From Terriglobales bacterium (GTDB lineage: Bacteria; Acidobacteriota; Terriglobia; Terriglobales; Acidobacteriaceae): a stretch of 64,000 nucleotides of DNA. Shown here piece after piece: positions 26,372 through 34,549 of the stretch; the first letter of the stretch is position 1; each line of letters starts with the position of its first letter. The notes beneath the pieces are model-generated. The model saw nothing but the letters and a program-made list of their open reading frames with translations, had not been told where the DNA came from and searched no databases. The position numbers and the translations under genes were made by a program. The stretch spans positions 115,429 through 179,428 of the forward strand of contig JAICWP010000011.1 of assembly GCA_025934735.1 (NCBI GenBank), written 5' to 3'.

Positions 26372-27309
26372 ACGCAAATGCCACGATTGCGGCTTCAGCT
26401 TTGCCCGCGCAGGCACAGCGGAGCCGGCACCGTTTTTTTCTGATTGGCGGCTACTGCCTGGCGGGCACGCTGTTCCTGGCGCTGTCACTTTACGGTTTTG
26501 ATTACTACACGCTGGGTGCGGCGCAGCGGCCGCTTTCCCCGAAATACGACCTGCTGAAGCCGAGCGGCGCTATCGGGCTGAAGCTTGGCATTCTGGGTCT
26601 GGCGATGTTCTTCGCCATTTTTCTGTATCCCATTCGCAAGCGATGGAAGTGGCTTTCGCGCCAGGGCAGCGCCCGGAATTGGCTGGACGCCCACGTGCTG
26701 CTGGGGCTGACCGCGCCGCTGGTAATCGCTTTCCACGCTTCGTTCAAGTTTCGCGGCATCGCCGGCATGGCTTTCTGGATCATGGCGGCGGTGGCGCTGA
26801 GCGGCGTGGTAGGGCGGTATCTCTACGGGCAGATTCCGCGCAGCCTGAGCACGGCCGAGCTATCGCTGAAGGAGTCGCAGGAGCTGCAGGAGAAACTGAC
26901 GCGGCAGCTGGCAGCACAGAGGCTCATTTCCCCAGCGCACCTGCGGCCGCTGTTCCGCCTGCCTAGCCCGCAGCGGGTGAGCGAATTGCCGGCGCTCGTG
27001 GCGCTCGTCTATATGCTGGCGCTGGATTCGGTCCGGCCTTTGCACGTGGCGCGCTTGCGGCAACGGGTGCTGGGGTGGGGAGGCGTTCTCACCACCATGG
27101 GCGGTCTGTTGCCCAGCGGCGATGCCGCCATCGAGCAGGTGGTTCGCACGGCTCGCGCGCAAGCCGGCCTTTCCAAGCGCATTCTGTTTCTTTCACGATC
27201 GCAACAGGTGTTTCATTTGTGGCACGTGGTGCACCGCCCATTCAGCTACTCCTTCGCGGTGCTCGCCGCCATTCACGTGGGCGTCGTACTGCTGCTGGGA
27301 TATATGTGA
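26368..27309 (+). CDS. b-type-cytochrome-like integral membrane protein
   Basis: 313 residues with about five transmembrane helices (near 22-42, 70-88, 108-125, 131-150 and 291-310) and a long cytoplasmic helical loop (about 155-280). Conserved-looking His residues sit in or next to helices: H109 and H123 (LDAHVLLGL, IAFHASFKF) and H283, H286, H289 and H303 (FHLWHVVHRPFSY). This layout suggests haem b ligation, as in cytochrome b561-like quinol or ferredoxin-linked subunits. It overlaps the preceding gene (ATGA) and lies 9 nt before the Fe-S/FAD gene, so the two probably form a membrane complex. Haem content is inferred. Confidence 0.8.
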   Translation: MNANATIAASALPAQAQRSRHRFFLIGGYCLAGTLFLALSLYGFDYYTLGAAQRPLSPKYDLLKPSGAIGLKLGILGLAMFFAIFLYPIRKRWKWLSRQGSARNWLDAHVLLGLTAPLVIAFHASFKFRGIAGMAFWIMAAVALSGVVGRYLYGQIPRSLSTAELSLKESQELQEKLTRQLAAQRLISPAHLRPLFRLPSPQRVSELPALVALVYMLALDSVRPLHVARLRQRVLGWGGVLTTMGGLLPSGDAAIEQVVRTARAQAGLSKRILFLSRSQQVFHLWHVVHRPFSYSFAVLAAIHVGVVLLLGYM

Positions 27310-27318
27310 GGCCACATC

Positions 27319-28728
27319 ATGGGTAATCTTTTTGCTTTTGTAATCGCCGCCATCATCACGCTGTTCTTCATGCGTGGCTATTTGACGAACCTGCGGAAAA
27401 GGGAAGAGCGGGCGCGGGAGGCGGCGGAGAAGGGCAAGCTCTTCTCCGAGGGTCCCAAGGCGCAACATCCACATATTGATACGGCGTACTGCATTGGGTG
27501 CGGTACCTGCACGTCGGTGTGTCCCGAGGGAGACGTGCTGGGCATGATCGGGGGGAAGGCCGCCATTATTAATGGCTTCAAATGCATCGGCCACGGGCTG
27601 TGCGCCGACGCGTGCCCGGTAGGAGCGATCACCATGGTGATGGCCACCCCAAGCATCGGCGCCGACATGCCGTTCCTGACTCCGGAGTATGAAACCAGCA
27701 TCCCCAACTTGTTTGTGGTGGGCGAACTGGGCGGGCTGGCGCTGATCAAAAATGCGGTCAACCAGGGCCGCGCCTGCGTGGACACCATCGTCAGCCGGTT
27801 TGCAACGGGGAGTGCGGGAGGAAGGCCGGAAGTTTATGACGTGCTCATTGTTGGAGCGGGCCCGGCGGGAATCAGCGCCTCGCTGCGCGCCATCGAGCAC
27901 AAGCTCAATTACCTGACCATCGAGCAGGACGAAGTGGGCGGCACGGTTGCGAAATATCCGCGGCAGAAGCTGGTGATGACCAGCCCGGTGGAATTTCCCA
28001 TGTACGGCAAGTTCAAGAGCACGGAGCTTTCGAAGGAAAAACTGCTGGCCTTCTGGGACAAGGTTCTACATCGTGCCGATTTCAAAATTCGCAGCGGCGA
28101 AAAAGTGGAGGACATCAAGCGGGACGCCGGCGGGATTTTCAGCATCACCACCAGCAAGGGCCAATACCGGGCGTGCGGCGTCGTGCTGGCGCTGGGACGC
28201 ACCGGGACGCCGCGCAAGCTGGGGGTTAAGGGGGAAGACCTGTCTAAAGTGATGTACCGGTTGATCGAGGCCGACCACTACATCAACAAGAAAATCCTGG
28301 TGGTGGGCGGCGGCGACAGCGCGGTGGAAGCGGCCATGGGCCTGGCGCACCAGCAGGGCAACGAGGTCATGCTTTCCTATCGCGGGGAACAGTTCAGCCG
28401 TATCAAGGAGCGCAATACGCAGCGCTTGTCCGAGTGCGCCCGCAGCGGCAAGGTTAAGGTGGTGCTCAGCTCGAATCTGAAGGAAATTCGCGAGAGCTCG
28501 GTGTTGCTGGAGGTGAAGGGCGAATTGCATGAACTGGCGAACGATTTCGTTTGGATTTTCGCCGGCGGCACGCCACCTTACGATTTCTTGAAGAAGATTG
28601 GCGTGCAATTCGGCGCGCGCGATCTGACCCTGGAAGCGAGCACGGAAGCCAAACAGGCATCCGCTTTCAGGCGAGGAGAATTGCGCGGCGAGGGTGCGAT
28701 GGCAATAGCAGGAGCGACTATCTCATAG
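27319..28728 (+). CDS. Membrane-anchored ferredoxin-domain FAD/NAD(P)H oxidoreductase
   Basis: 469 residues. An N-terminal helix (4-20) anchors the protein. A two-cluster ferredoxin domain follows: cluster 1 ligands C58, C61, C64, C68 (CIGCGTCTSVCP), and a second motif C89, H92, C95, C99 (CIGHGLCADACP), where His replaces the second Cys. Then come FAD-binding GAGPAGISASLRA and NAD(P)-binding VVGGGDSAVEAAMGLA of the thioredoxin-reductase/YpdA-like fold, without a CxxC redox pair. It probably passes electrons from NAD(P)H through Fe-S centres to the adjacent b-type protein; the direction could be the reverse. Last gene of the operon; its stop overlaps the convergent SDR gene by 6 nt. Confidence 0.9.
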   Translation: MGNLFAFVIAAIITLFFMRGYLTNLRKREERAREAAEKGKLFSEGPKAQHPHIDTAYCIGCGTCTSVCPEGDVLGMIGGKAAIINGFKCIGHGLCADACPVGAITMVMATPSIGADMPFLTPEYETSIPNLFVVGELGGLALIKNAVNQGRACVDTIVSRFATGSAGGRPEVYDVLIVGAGPAGISASLRAIEHKLNYLTIEQDEVGGTVAKYPRQKLVMTSPVEFPMYGKFKSTELSKEKLLAFWDKVLHRADFKIRSGEKVEDIKRDAGGIFSITTSKGQYRACGVVLALGRTGTPRKLGVKGEDLSKVMYRLIEADHYINKKILVVGGGDSAVEAAMGLAHQQGNEVMLSYRGEQFSRIKERNTQRLSECARSGKVKVVLSSNLKEIRESSVLLEVKGELHELANDFVWIFAGGTPPYDFLKKIGVQFGARDLTLEASTEAKQASAFRRGELRGEGAMAIAGATIS

Positions 28729-29424
28729 GCCCGCGCCATATACCGGAATCACGGCCCCGGTTACATCTTTGGCTTGATCGCCAGCCAGCCACACGATCAG
28801 GCTGGCCACGGTGGCCGGCTGCACCCATTGCGAAACATCCGCCTTCGGATCGGATGCGCGGTTGCCGGGAGTGTCCATAGTTCCCGGCAGAATCACATTA
28901 GCCGTGATGCCCGTTTCTTTGTTCTCCAGCGCGATGGTGCGAATGAGCGAAACCAGGGCCGCTTTGGAAGCGTTGTAAGCGGCGAGGCCGGGTCCCGGGT
29001 CCACCGCAGCGCGGCTGCCAATGGCGATAACACGGCCACCGCTTGCGCGGCGCATGTAGGGAATGGCGGCCCGCAGCAACTGGAAGGCGCTGTTCAGGTT
29101 GAGGTCGAACATGCTTTGCCAGGTGGCTTCGCCGGTTTCGTCCACCCGCTTGCCGCCGGCAAATCCGCCCACCAGGTGGGCTACGATGTCCAGTCTGCCC
29201 ATGCGTGCGATAGCCCCGTCCACAGCCTTCCTGGCAGATTCCGCATTGGAGATTTGCGCCGGCAGCGGAATGAAGGAAGGATGATCAAAGTCTGATTGCC
29301 GAATTTGCGGCGCCAGTCCGGCCACCGTCGCGCCGGCCTGCAGGAGCGCTCGCGTGACGTGGGTACCCAGTCCGCCGTTAGCGCCGGTTACCAGGGCGGT
29401 TTTGTCGTTCAGCGTGAGTTCCAT
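28723..29424 (-). CDS. SDR-family oxidoreductase
   Basis: A 233-residue classical short-chain dehydrogenase. The nucleotide site reads TGANGGLGTHV (residues 13-23), and the catalytic Tyr-x3-Lys is YNASKAALVSL, preceded by a Ser in AIGSRAA. The C-terminus is short, as in 3-oxoacyl-ACP reductase-like members. It converges on the electron-transfer operon, overlapping by 6 nt, and has no functional link to it that I can see. Substrate unknown. Confidence 0.88.
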   Translation of the reverse strand: MELTLNDKTALVTGANGGLGTHVTRALLQAGATVAGLAPQIRQSDFDHPSFIPLPAQISNAESARKAVDGAIARMGRLDIVAHLVGGFAGGKRVDETGEATWQSMFDLNLNSAFQLLRAAIPYMRRASGGRVIAIGSRAAVDPGPGLAAYNASKAALVSLIRTIALENKETGITANVILPGTMDTPGNRASDPKADVSQWVQPATVASLIVWLAGDQAKDVTGAVIPVYGAGL

Positions 29425-29634
29425 GACGCGCCAATTCTAGCGCGGTCCGCATGGATGTGCAGATCCCAACTGATCAAAACCGCCGAGGACGCTAAGGACG
29501 CTGAAGTATAGAGACATTTAAATAGAGAAAATTCAAAATGCGTTTGCTTCTGTGCCCTGCGTGTCCTCTGCGATTTGGATTTGCCGGAGGCGGGCAGATG
29601 TAATCTAGGCTGATGCGGATGGGGAGGAAGCGTC

Positions 29635-30069
29635 ATGCGTGATCTGCTGCGGGAAGCGCTGGCGGAGGCGAGGACGGGCCTGGCGGAAGGCGGGTTGCCG
29701 ATCGGTTCGGTGCTGGCGGACACGCAGGGACGCATTGTCGCGCGGGGGCACAACCTGCGGGTGCAGAGCGGCGACCCCACGGCTCACGCGGAAGTGGCTT
29801 GCATCCGCAACGCCGGCCGCCGCCGCGATTGGCGCAAGTTGACCCTGGTCAGCACGCTGAGCCCGTGCGTGATGTGTACGGGCACGGCCCTGCTCTTCAA
29901 GATTCCCCATGTCATCGTGGGCGAGAACCGCAATTTCCAAGGCGCCGAAGAACTGTTCCACAGAGCGGGCGTATCCCTCACGGTGCTGGACGATGGGGAG
30001 TGCATCGCCTTGATGCGGGATTTCATCGCCGCCCACCCCGATTTGTGGAATGAGGACATTGGTGAATGA
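29635..30069 (+). CDS. Cytosine-deaminase-like nucleobase deaminase (yeast type)
   Basis: A 144-residue zinc deaminase. Zinc ligands and the proton shuttle are H51, E53 (PTAHAEVA) and C78, C81 (LSPCVMCTG). Beyond the general fold, the sequence has VGENRNF and a C-terminus WNEDIGE, which from memory match the fungal cytosine deaminase (Fcy1) rather than TadA or CodA. It should convert cytosine to uracil, but a related base or nucleoside is possible. Single gene with ATG 29635; preceded by a repeat-containing spacer. Confidence 0.82.
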   Translation: MRDLLREALAEARTGLAEGGLPIGSVLADTQGRIVARGHNLRVQSGDPTAHAEVACIRNAGRRRDWRKLTLVSTLSPCVMCTGTALLFKIPHVIVGENRNFQGAEELFHRAGVSLTVLDDGECIALMRDFIAAHPDLWNEDIGE

Positions 30070-30219
30070 TCTCGTCCTGAGAACCAGAGCCGGGCCACCG
30101 TGGGGTGCCGTTGCCGAGAGGCGGTTTTAACCGCAAATTCATCCCGGTGTAACCCGCCATTAACATCGGCGCGCTAATGTAGTGACAGTTTTTTGGAGCA
30201 ATGCAGCTCGAGGTGTCTT

Positions 30220-30948
30220 ATGGCGCTGCCCGCGGAATCGGTTCCCCAAGGCCTGGAAGCCGAACGCAATTATCTGGTCGGGTTGACCCTGCGGGCCTGC
30301 CAGTTGGCTAAAAACGCGGCTGCCCACGCCGCCGATGCCTTGGGTTCGAGCGCCCCCGCGCTCTATGCCAAAGTTGATGAATGCGAGAAGGAACTGGACC
30401 GATTGGACCGGGAGCTCGACCAGCGGCTGAGCACGGCGCTGGCGGGCGCCAGTGAAGCGGGGCGCGGCGAGTTGCTGGCGTGCATGAAGTGCATGACCGA
30501 TCTGGAACGCATCGGCGACCTGGTCGCAAGCTTTGCCTCCACCGCGCGCGCCCTGGGGCGCCGCCTGGACAGCCGCGATGTGCAGGAGCTTATTCGCATG
30601 GCTTCGGTGCTGGAGAAGATGCTGGCAGAAGGCTACGAGGCTTTCTCCGGGCGAGACGTCAATCGTGCCATCAATGTGCTGCGCACCGACGGGGAACTGG
30701 ACCGGCTGCGCAACCTGCTGTTTGTTAGACATGTGGATAATCCCGAAGGCGAGCCCTGCCGCGAAAGCATTCAGGTGCTGCTCATGGCGCAGGCTCTGGA
30801 GCGGGCCGGCGACCACGTGAAGAACGTGGCGGAAGAGGTATGTCACTTCGTAAGCGGCAAGACTCTGCGGCACGCGCTGCGCGACTCCAGCAAGTCAGAA
30901 GAGCAGATGTTTCTGGACTGGCTGAAGCAGCGCCACGCCTCCAAATAA
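30220..30948 (+). CDS. phoU: PhoU-domain protein
   Basis: A 242-residue helical protein with two PhoU repeats (LRACQLAKNAAAHAADALGS; the second around VLLMAQALERAGDHVKNVAEE). The motifs CMTDLERIGDLV and ALERAGDHVKNVAEEV are the metal-binding E/DxxxD signatures. PhoU proteins dampen phosphate uptake signalling through PstSCAB and PhoR, but neither is nearby. ATG 30220 has GAGGTG at a good distance; a TTG at 30193 is in frame but less likely. Confidence 0.88.
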   Translation: MALPAESVPQGLEAERNYLVGLTLRACQLAKNAAAHAADALGSSAPALYAKVDECEKELDRLDRELDQRLSTALAGASEAGRGELLACMKCMTDLERIGDLVASFASTARALGRRLDSRDVQELIRMASVLEKMLAEGYEAFSGRDVNRAINVLRTDGELDRLRNLLFVRHVDNPEGEPCRESIQVLLMAQALERAGDHVKNVAEEVCHFVSGKTLRHALRDSSKSEEQMFLDWLKQRHASK

Positions 30949-31059
30949 ACCACCCGCAAAGTTCAAGGTAGAGGTAGTTTCCTGCCCGGTTCAGCGTTGC
31001 GTCTCTACCGGCGTGCCTGTTCTTTGGCTAGAGTCGGCACTCCGGCAGAGACGTACATT

Positions 31060-31674
31060 TCAGAGTTGCGGTGGGGTGCTTCCGCCCGGACCCGTTCCCG
31101 ACGCCGGCGGCGGGGTGGCCGTGCCCGGGGTTGCGCCCGTGTTCGCACCAGGGTTCGAAGGGCTGGTTGCTCCCGGGGTCCCGGTGCTGCCCGCGGCTCC
31201 AGGCGTGTTCGACGTTGCGGGAGTTCCGGTGGTGGTATTGGGCGTGCTCGCGCCGGTTCCGCTGGCTCCATTTCCGGTGGTAGTGCCCGGGTTGGCGCTG
31301 GGAGTAGAGGCGGGAGGGGGAGTAGCCGTGCCTGGAGCAGGAGTGCCGGTGGGAGTTCCCGTAGTCGGTCCTGGCGCAGCATTCGGATTCGACGGCGTGG
31401 TGGTGCTGGTTCCGCTCTGGGGGGCGTTCTGCGTGGCCGTCGATCCCGTCGTGTTCCCGGTTGTAGAGCTGGGATTGCTAGGCGAAGTGCTCGTGCCGGT
31501 CTGAGGCGTCGAAGTCTGACCGTTCATCGTGCCCGGGCTGGTGGTGGATGGCGTCGCCGTGGTTCCCGCGGTTCCAGACTGCCCTGCAGATCCGGCCGTG
31601 GTTCCTGTGCCGGCCTGAGCGACCGCCAATCCCGCAGTCACCAGCAGGGCGGCTGGTATAAGCAGTAAACGCAT
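31060..31674 (-). CDS. Secreted low-complexity Thr/Pro/Gly/Ser-rich protein
   Basis: A 204-residue protein with a signal peptide (MRLLLIPAALLVTAGLAVA). The rest is almost only Thr, Gly, Pro, Ser, Ala and Asn in short degenerate repeats (for example TPTGTPAPGTATPPPAS), and no domain is visible. ATG 31674 follows AAAGGAA on the minus strand. The composition suggests an unstructured, surface or cell-wall-spanning protein. The GC-rich opposite strand also stays open, but the signal peptide and ribosome site favour this frame. Confidence 0.65.
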   Translation of the reverse strand: MRLLLIPAALLVTAGLAVAQAGTGTTAGSAGQSGTAGTTATPSTTSPGTMNGQTSTPQTGTSTSPSNPSSTTGNTTGSTATQNAPQSGTSTTTPSNPNAAPGPTTGTPTGTPAPGTATPPPASTPSANPGTTTGNGASGTGASTPNTTTGTPATSNTPGAAGSTGTPGATSPSNPGANTGATPGTATPPPASGTGPGGSTPPQL

Positions 31675-31823
31675 AAGCTGATTCCTTTCCCCAGCAGATT
31701 TTGGCTGCAACGCTGCCGGGTCCGAGTAGTTACATTTGGCTTTCCCATGGGATGGGAATCTGCAAGGGCGGGTTTCTCGCCGGGCCAGACGCGAGTGCCT
31801 GGCCCGGGCACTAAGCGCAGTTA

Positions 31824-32222
31824 TTAGTTGTGCGCGCTCAGGAGATGTGGGCCGGTCGGCACTGAGGCGTTGGGATTGTCTTCCGCCGTGACAAACACGT
31901 CAAAATTGTTCGTCTTCACGGTGGTCGAGTACGTGGCCTCCAGTTTGTCATTAATCGCCAGCACGCCATGGTTCTGCGGCGGCTCACCGGTCGGCTGAAC
32001 CCATACCACGTAGGCCGTTTTGGCCGGATGCAATGAATCGGGCCTGGCCAGATGTTTGGCGGCAATGTTGATGTAAGTGGTGCCGCTGGTGTCATGGGAG
32101 ACTCCCATGGTCCCACTGGCTCCCGGCAGAGCCGAGCTGATGGTCAACTGTCGAAGTTCCTGCCCCCAAGCCGCCAGGGCCAACAGCAGCACAAACGCGA
32201 TCACACCAGAATAGCGGCGCAT
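31824..32222 (-). CDS. Hypothetical secreted protein
   Basis: A 132-residue protein with a signal peptide (MRRYSGVIAFVLLLALAAW, cleavage near GQE). The mature part is beta-rich (TYINIAAKHLARPDSL, YVVWVQPTGEPPQNHG, KTNNFDVFVTAEDNP). Such short exported proteins are common in acidobacteria, and I recognise no named family. It lies between the low-complexity protein and SYLF genes, and is divergent from the latter. Confidence 0.7.
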   Translation of the reverse strand: MRRYSGVIAFVLLLALAAWGQELRQLTISSALPGASGTMGVSHDTSGTTYINIAAKHLARPDSLHPAKTAYVVWVQPTGEPPQNHGVLAINDKLEATYSTTVKTNNFDVFVTAEDNPNASVPTGPHLLSAHN

Positions 32223-32396
32223 ATCAGTCTCCTATCCTGCTTCTTCGATGGCCGAAGCGGCGCAGTTGTTGTTCCTGCCGAAGGTGCAGTGCTGGCCTGT
32301 GCTGCCTCTGCTTACGCGTGGCGAACTCAGACGCGGGCTCCTGCTTCTAAGCAAGCACGGGGCAAACGCCGGTGTAGGCCGGCCAAGAGGGGATTT

Positions 32397-33074
32397 ATGA
32401 AAAAACTGATAGGTTTCGCTGTCGTTCTGCTGCTGGCCGGTGTGGCTTTGGCCGACACGCCCACCGACCGCATGCAGAAAGCCGGGCAGGTGCTGCAGCA
32501 GATTATGGGAACACCCGACAAAGGCATTCCTAACGAGGTGTTCGATAAAGCCAAGTGCGTGGCCGTGGTGCCGCATATGCTGAAAGGCGGATTCGTATTT
32601 GGCGCCAAACACGGCAAAGGCGTGGCCATTTGCCGCACGCCTTCGGGCTGGAGCGCGCCGGAATTCTTCACTATCGGCGGCGGCAGCTGGGGAGCGCAGA
32701 TCGGGGTCGAAGGTGTTGACCTGGTCATGATGATCATGAATCAGCAAGGCATGGACCAACTGCTGAAAAACCGCTTCCAGGTTGGCGGTTCAGCCTCCGC
32801 CTCCGCTGGGCCGGTGGGACGCCACGCTTCCGCCGGGGTGGACTGGAAGATGAACTCGCCGATTCTGACCTACTCGCGCAGCAAAGGCGTGTTCGCAGGA
32901 GTGGATTTGGAAGGCGCCGTCATCGAGCCCGACGAAGATGCCATGCGCGAAGTGTATGGCCACATGCTACCTGCCAACGACGTGCTGACCGGGAAAGTGA
33001 AAGTGCCGGCTTCGGCCGAGACCTTCATCGCCGCGGTGACCCAGGCCAATATGCAAGCCAAGGCCAGCAAGTAA
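32397..33074 (+). CDS. SYLF/YSC84-domain lipid-binding protein
   Basis: A 225-residue exported protein (signal MKKLIGFAVVLLLAGVALA). The body matches the SYLF/DUF500 family, with KCVAVVPHMLKGGFVFGAKH, GVAICRTPSGWSAPEFFTIG, GGSWGAQIGVEGVDLVMMIM and LTYSRSKGVFAGVDLEGAVI. The domain binds phosphoinositides or other lipids in eukaryotes; the bacterial role is unknown. ATG 32397 has AGAGGGG upstream; the frame is open from 32052, but that part is spacer. A strong terminator follows at 33091. Confidence 0.9.
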   Translation: MKKLIGFAVVLLLAGVALADTPTDRMQKAGQVLQQIMGTPDKGIPNEVFDKAKCVAVVPHMLKGGFVFGAKHGKGVAICRTPSGWSAPEFFTIGGGSWGAQIGVEGVDLVMMIMNQQGMDQLLKNRFQVGGSASASAGPVGRHASAGVDWKMNSPILTYSRSKGVFAGVDLEGAVIEPDEDAMREVYGHMLPANDVLTGKVKVPASAETFIAAVTQANMQAKASK

Positions 33075-33090
33075 AGCTGAGCCAATCTCC

Positions 33091-33128
33091 AAAGCCTCGC
33101 GTTTCCACCGCGCGAGGCTTTTCCTTTT
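33091..33128 (+). terminator. Rho-independent terminator after the SYLF gene
   Basis: AAAGCCTCGCG (33091-33101) pairs with CGCGAGGCTTT (33111-33121) across a 9-nt loop, followed by TTCCTTTTT. It is 17 nt past the stop codon. The A-rich left flank could serve the other strand as well. Confidence 0.88.
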
Positions 33129-33176
33129 TAGCCGCGTTCCGCCCCGGTATAATTCCCGGTTTCCGGGACTTCTCCC

Positions 33177-33182
33177 AGGAGG
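33177..33182 (+). promoter_or_regulatory. Perfect Shine-Dalgarno preceding a possible CTG start
   Basis: AGGAGG lies 7 nt before an in-frame CTG at 33190 and 58 nt before the first ATG (33241), so it fits CTG far better. Translation from CTG adds 17 residues with a twin-arginine motif. Confidence 0.55.
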
Positions 33183-33240
33183 CCTGTAGCTGGTAAACGA
33201 CGACGCGAGCGGTGTTGCGAGGCGCGACTTTCTGCGCACC

Positions 33241-34497
33241 ATGGCGGGAACGGTGGTGGTTACGGCCAGTACTCGCCTGCTGGGGCGCACGCGCCTGCTT
33301 AGAGTTTCGGCCGTTGCTCCGCCGTTGCCGCATGATCGCCTCGAGCCGGACTGGTACCGCCGCAAGATTGCCCAGGTCCAGGGCGAGTTGGACAAGCGCG
33401 GCTTGGACGCGCTGCTGCTGTTGCATGCCGTTAACGTCATCTACACTACCGGCTATTTCCATCTCTCCACCGAGCGGCCGCTGGCGGCCTTCATCCCCAA
33501 AACGGGCGACCCGGCGCTGTTTATTCCGGAACTGGAAGCCGACCAGGTCAAGCAGTGGTGGATTAAGGATTACGAAACCTATTTTGATTATCCCGGGCCG
33601 GTCAACCGGGTGCGCTGGATAGCGGAACGCATCGCCCGCCGCGGTTTCGACCGGGGGCGCATCGGCATCGAGGAGCCCACCCAGGGTCGGCTGACACAGT
33701 TCTGCCTGGGCGCGCCCAACGCCAGCTTCGTGACTGCCGACGATATAGTGGAGCACTTGCGCTGGGTGAAGGACGAGGATGAGCTGCGCATCATGCGCCG
33801 CGCCATGTATTTTGCCGATTACACCGTGGAGGCGGGGCGCGACTTCGTAGCCCGCCATGGCGCGGTCACGGAAGACCAGATTCTGAAGGCCAGCGCTGAC
33901 GCGGTCGCGGACAAGATGTCGCGCGAACTGCACGACGTAGTAGGCGTAGGCATTGACGCTCCCTTCGGCGGGCTCGTCCCCTTCGGGCGGCGTTCCGCTT
34001 TTCCTCATGCCGTGCCCAGCAAGGATGTGCTCAAGCGCGGCGACCCTCTCATCCTGAGCTTCGGGGCGCAGGTAGGCGGCTACAACGTGGAGTGCGAGCG
34101 CTCCTTCTGTGTCGGGAAGCCCAGCGACTACGCCAAGCGGCTGTTTGACGCCATGCTGGCCGCGCATGATGCGGCGGCTTCGGCCATGAAGGAGGGCGCG
34201 ATCGCCCAGGACGTGGACAAGTTGGGGCTGGACCAGATTCGCGCCGCCGGGTTTGCTTCGCTTATCCGCCACCGTTGCGGCCACGGCATTGGCCTGGAAG
34301 CGCACGAGTCGCCCTGGATTGCGGAAGGCGACAAAACCGTGCTCAAGCCGGGCATGACATTCAGCTGCGAACCCGGAGTTTATGATCCTAACTTTGGCGG
34401 CTTCCGCCACTCCGATACGGTGGTGGTTACCAAGACGGGCGGGCAGATTCTCAATAAATATCCAACGCGCCTGCAGCAGATGATCATCGAGATCTGA
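33241..34497 (+). CDS. Creatinase-like M24 family hydrolase with lost metal ligands
   Basis: Coordinates begin at the first ATG (418 residues); the better ribosome site points to CTG 33190, which adds the Tat-like ARRDFLRTMAG. The N-terminal creatinase domain and C-terminal pita-bread fold are complete. Of the five metal ligands of aminopeptidase P, only H348 and E377 remain. The positions for Asp, Asp and Glu read S273 (LILSFGAQ), E284 (GYNVECERSF) and S391 (GFRHSDTVVV). Creatinase and ectoine hydrolase show the same kind of loss and work without metal. Amidohydrolase activity on a small molecule is therefore more likely than Xaa-Pro peptidase. Substrate unknown. Confidence 0.85.
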   Translation: MAGTVVVTASTRLLGRTRLLRVSAVAPPLPHDRLEPDWYRRKIAQVQGELDKRGLDALLLLHAVNVIYTTGYFHLSTERPLAAFIPKTGDPALFIPELEADQVKQWWIKDYETYFDYPGPVNRVRWIAERIARRGFDRGRIGIEEPTQGRLTQFCLGAPNASFVTADDIVEHLRWVKDEDELRIMRRAMYFADYTVEAGRDFVARHGAVTEDQILKASADAVADKMSRELHDVVGVGIDAPFGGLVPFGRRSAFPHAVPSKDVLKRGDPLILSFGAQVGGYNVECERSFCVGKPSDYAKRLFDAMLAAHDAAASAMKEGAIAQDVDKLGLDQIRAAGFASLIRHRCGHGIGLEAHESPWIAEGDKTVLKPGMTFSCEPGVYDPNFGGFRHSDTVVVTKTGGQILNKYPTRLQQMIIEI

Positions 34498-34549
34498 GGC
34501 GGGGCAGCAGCGCTGGCATTTTTGTTAAGGTGGCGCTACCTTGAATAGC

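Noticed and set aside
33025..34410. Long minus-strand frame opposite the M24 gene
   Set aside because: Antisense shadow; the plus-strand protein has clear family motifs.
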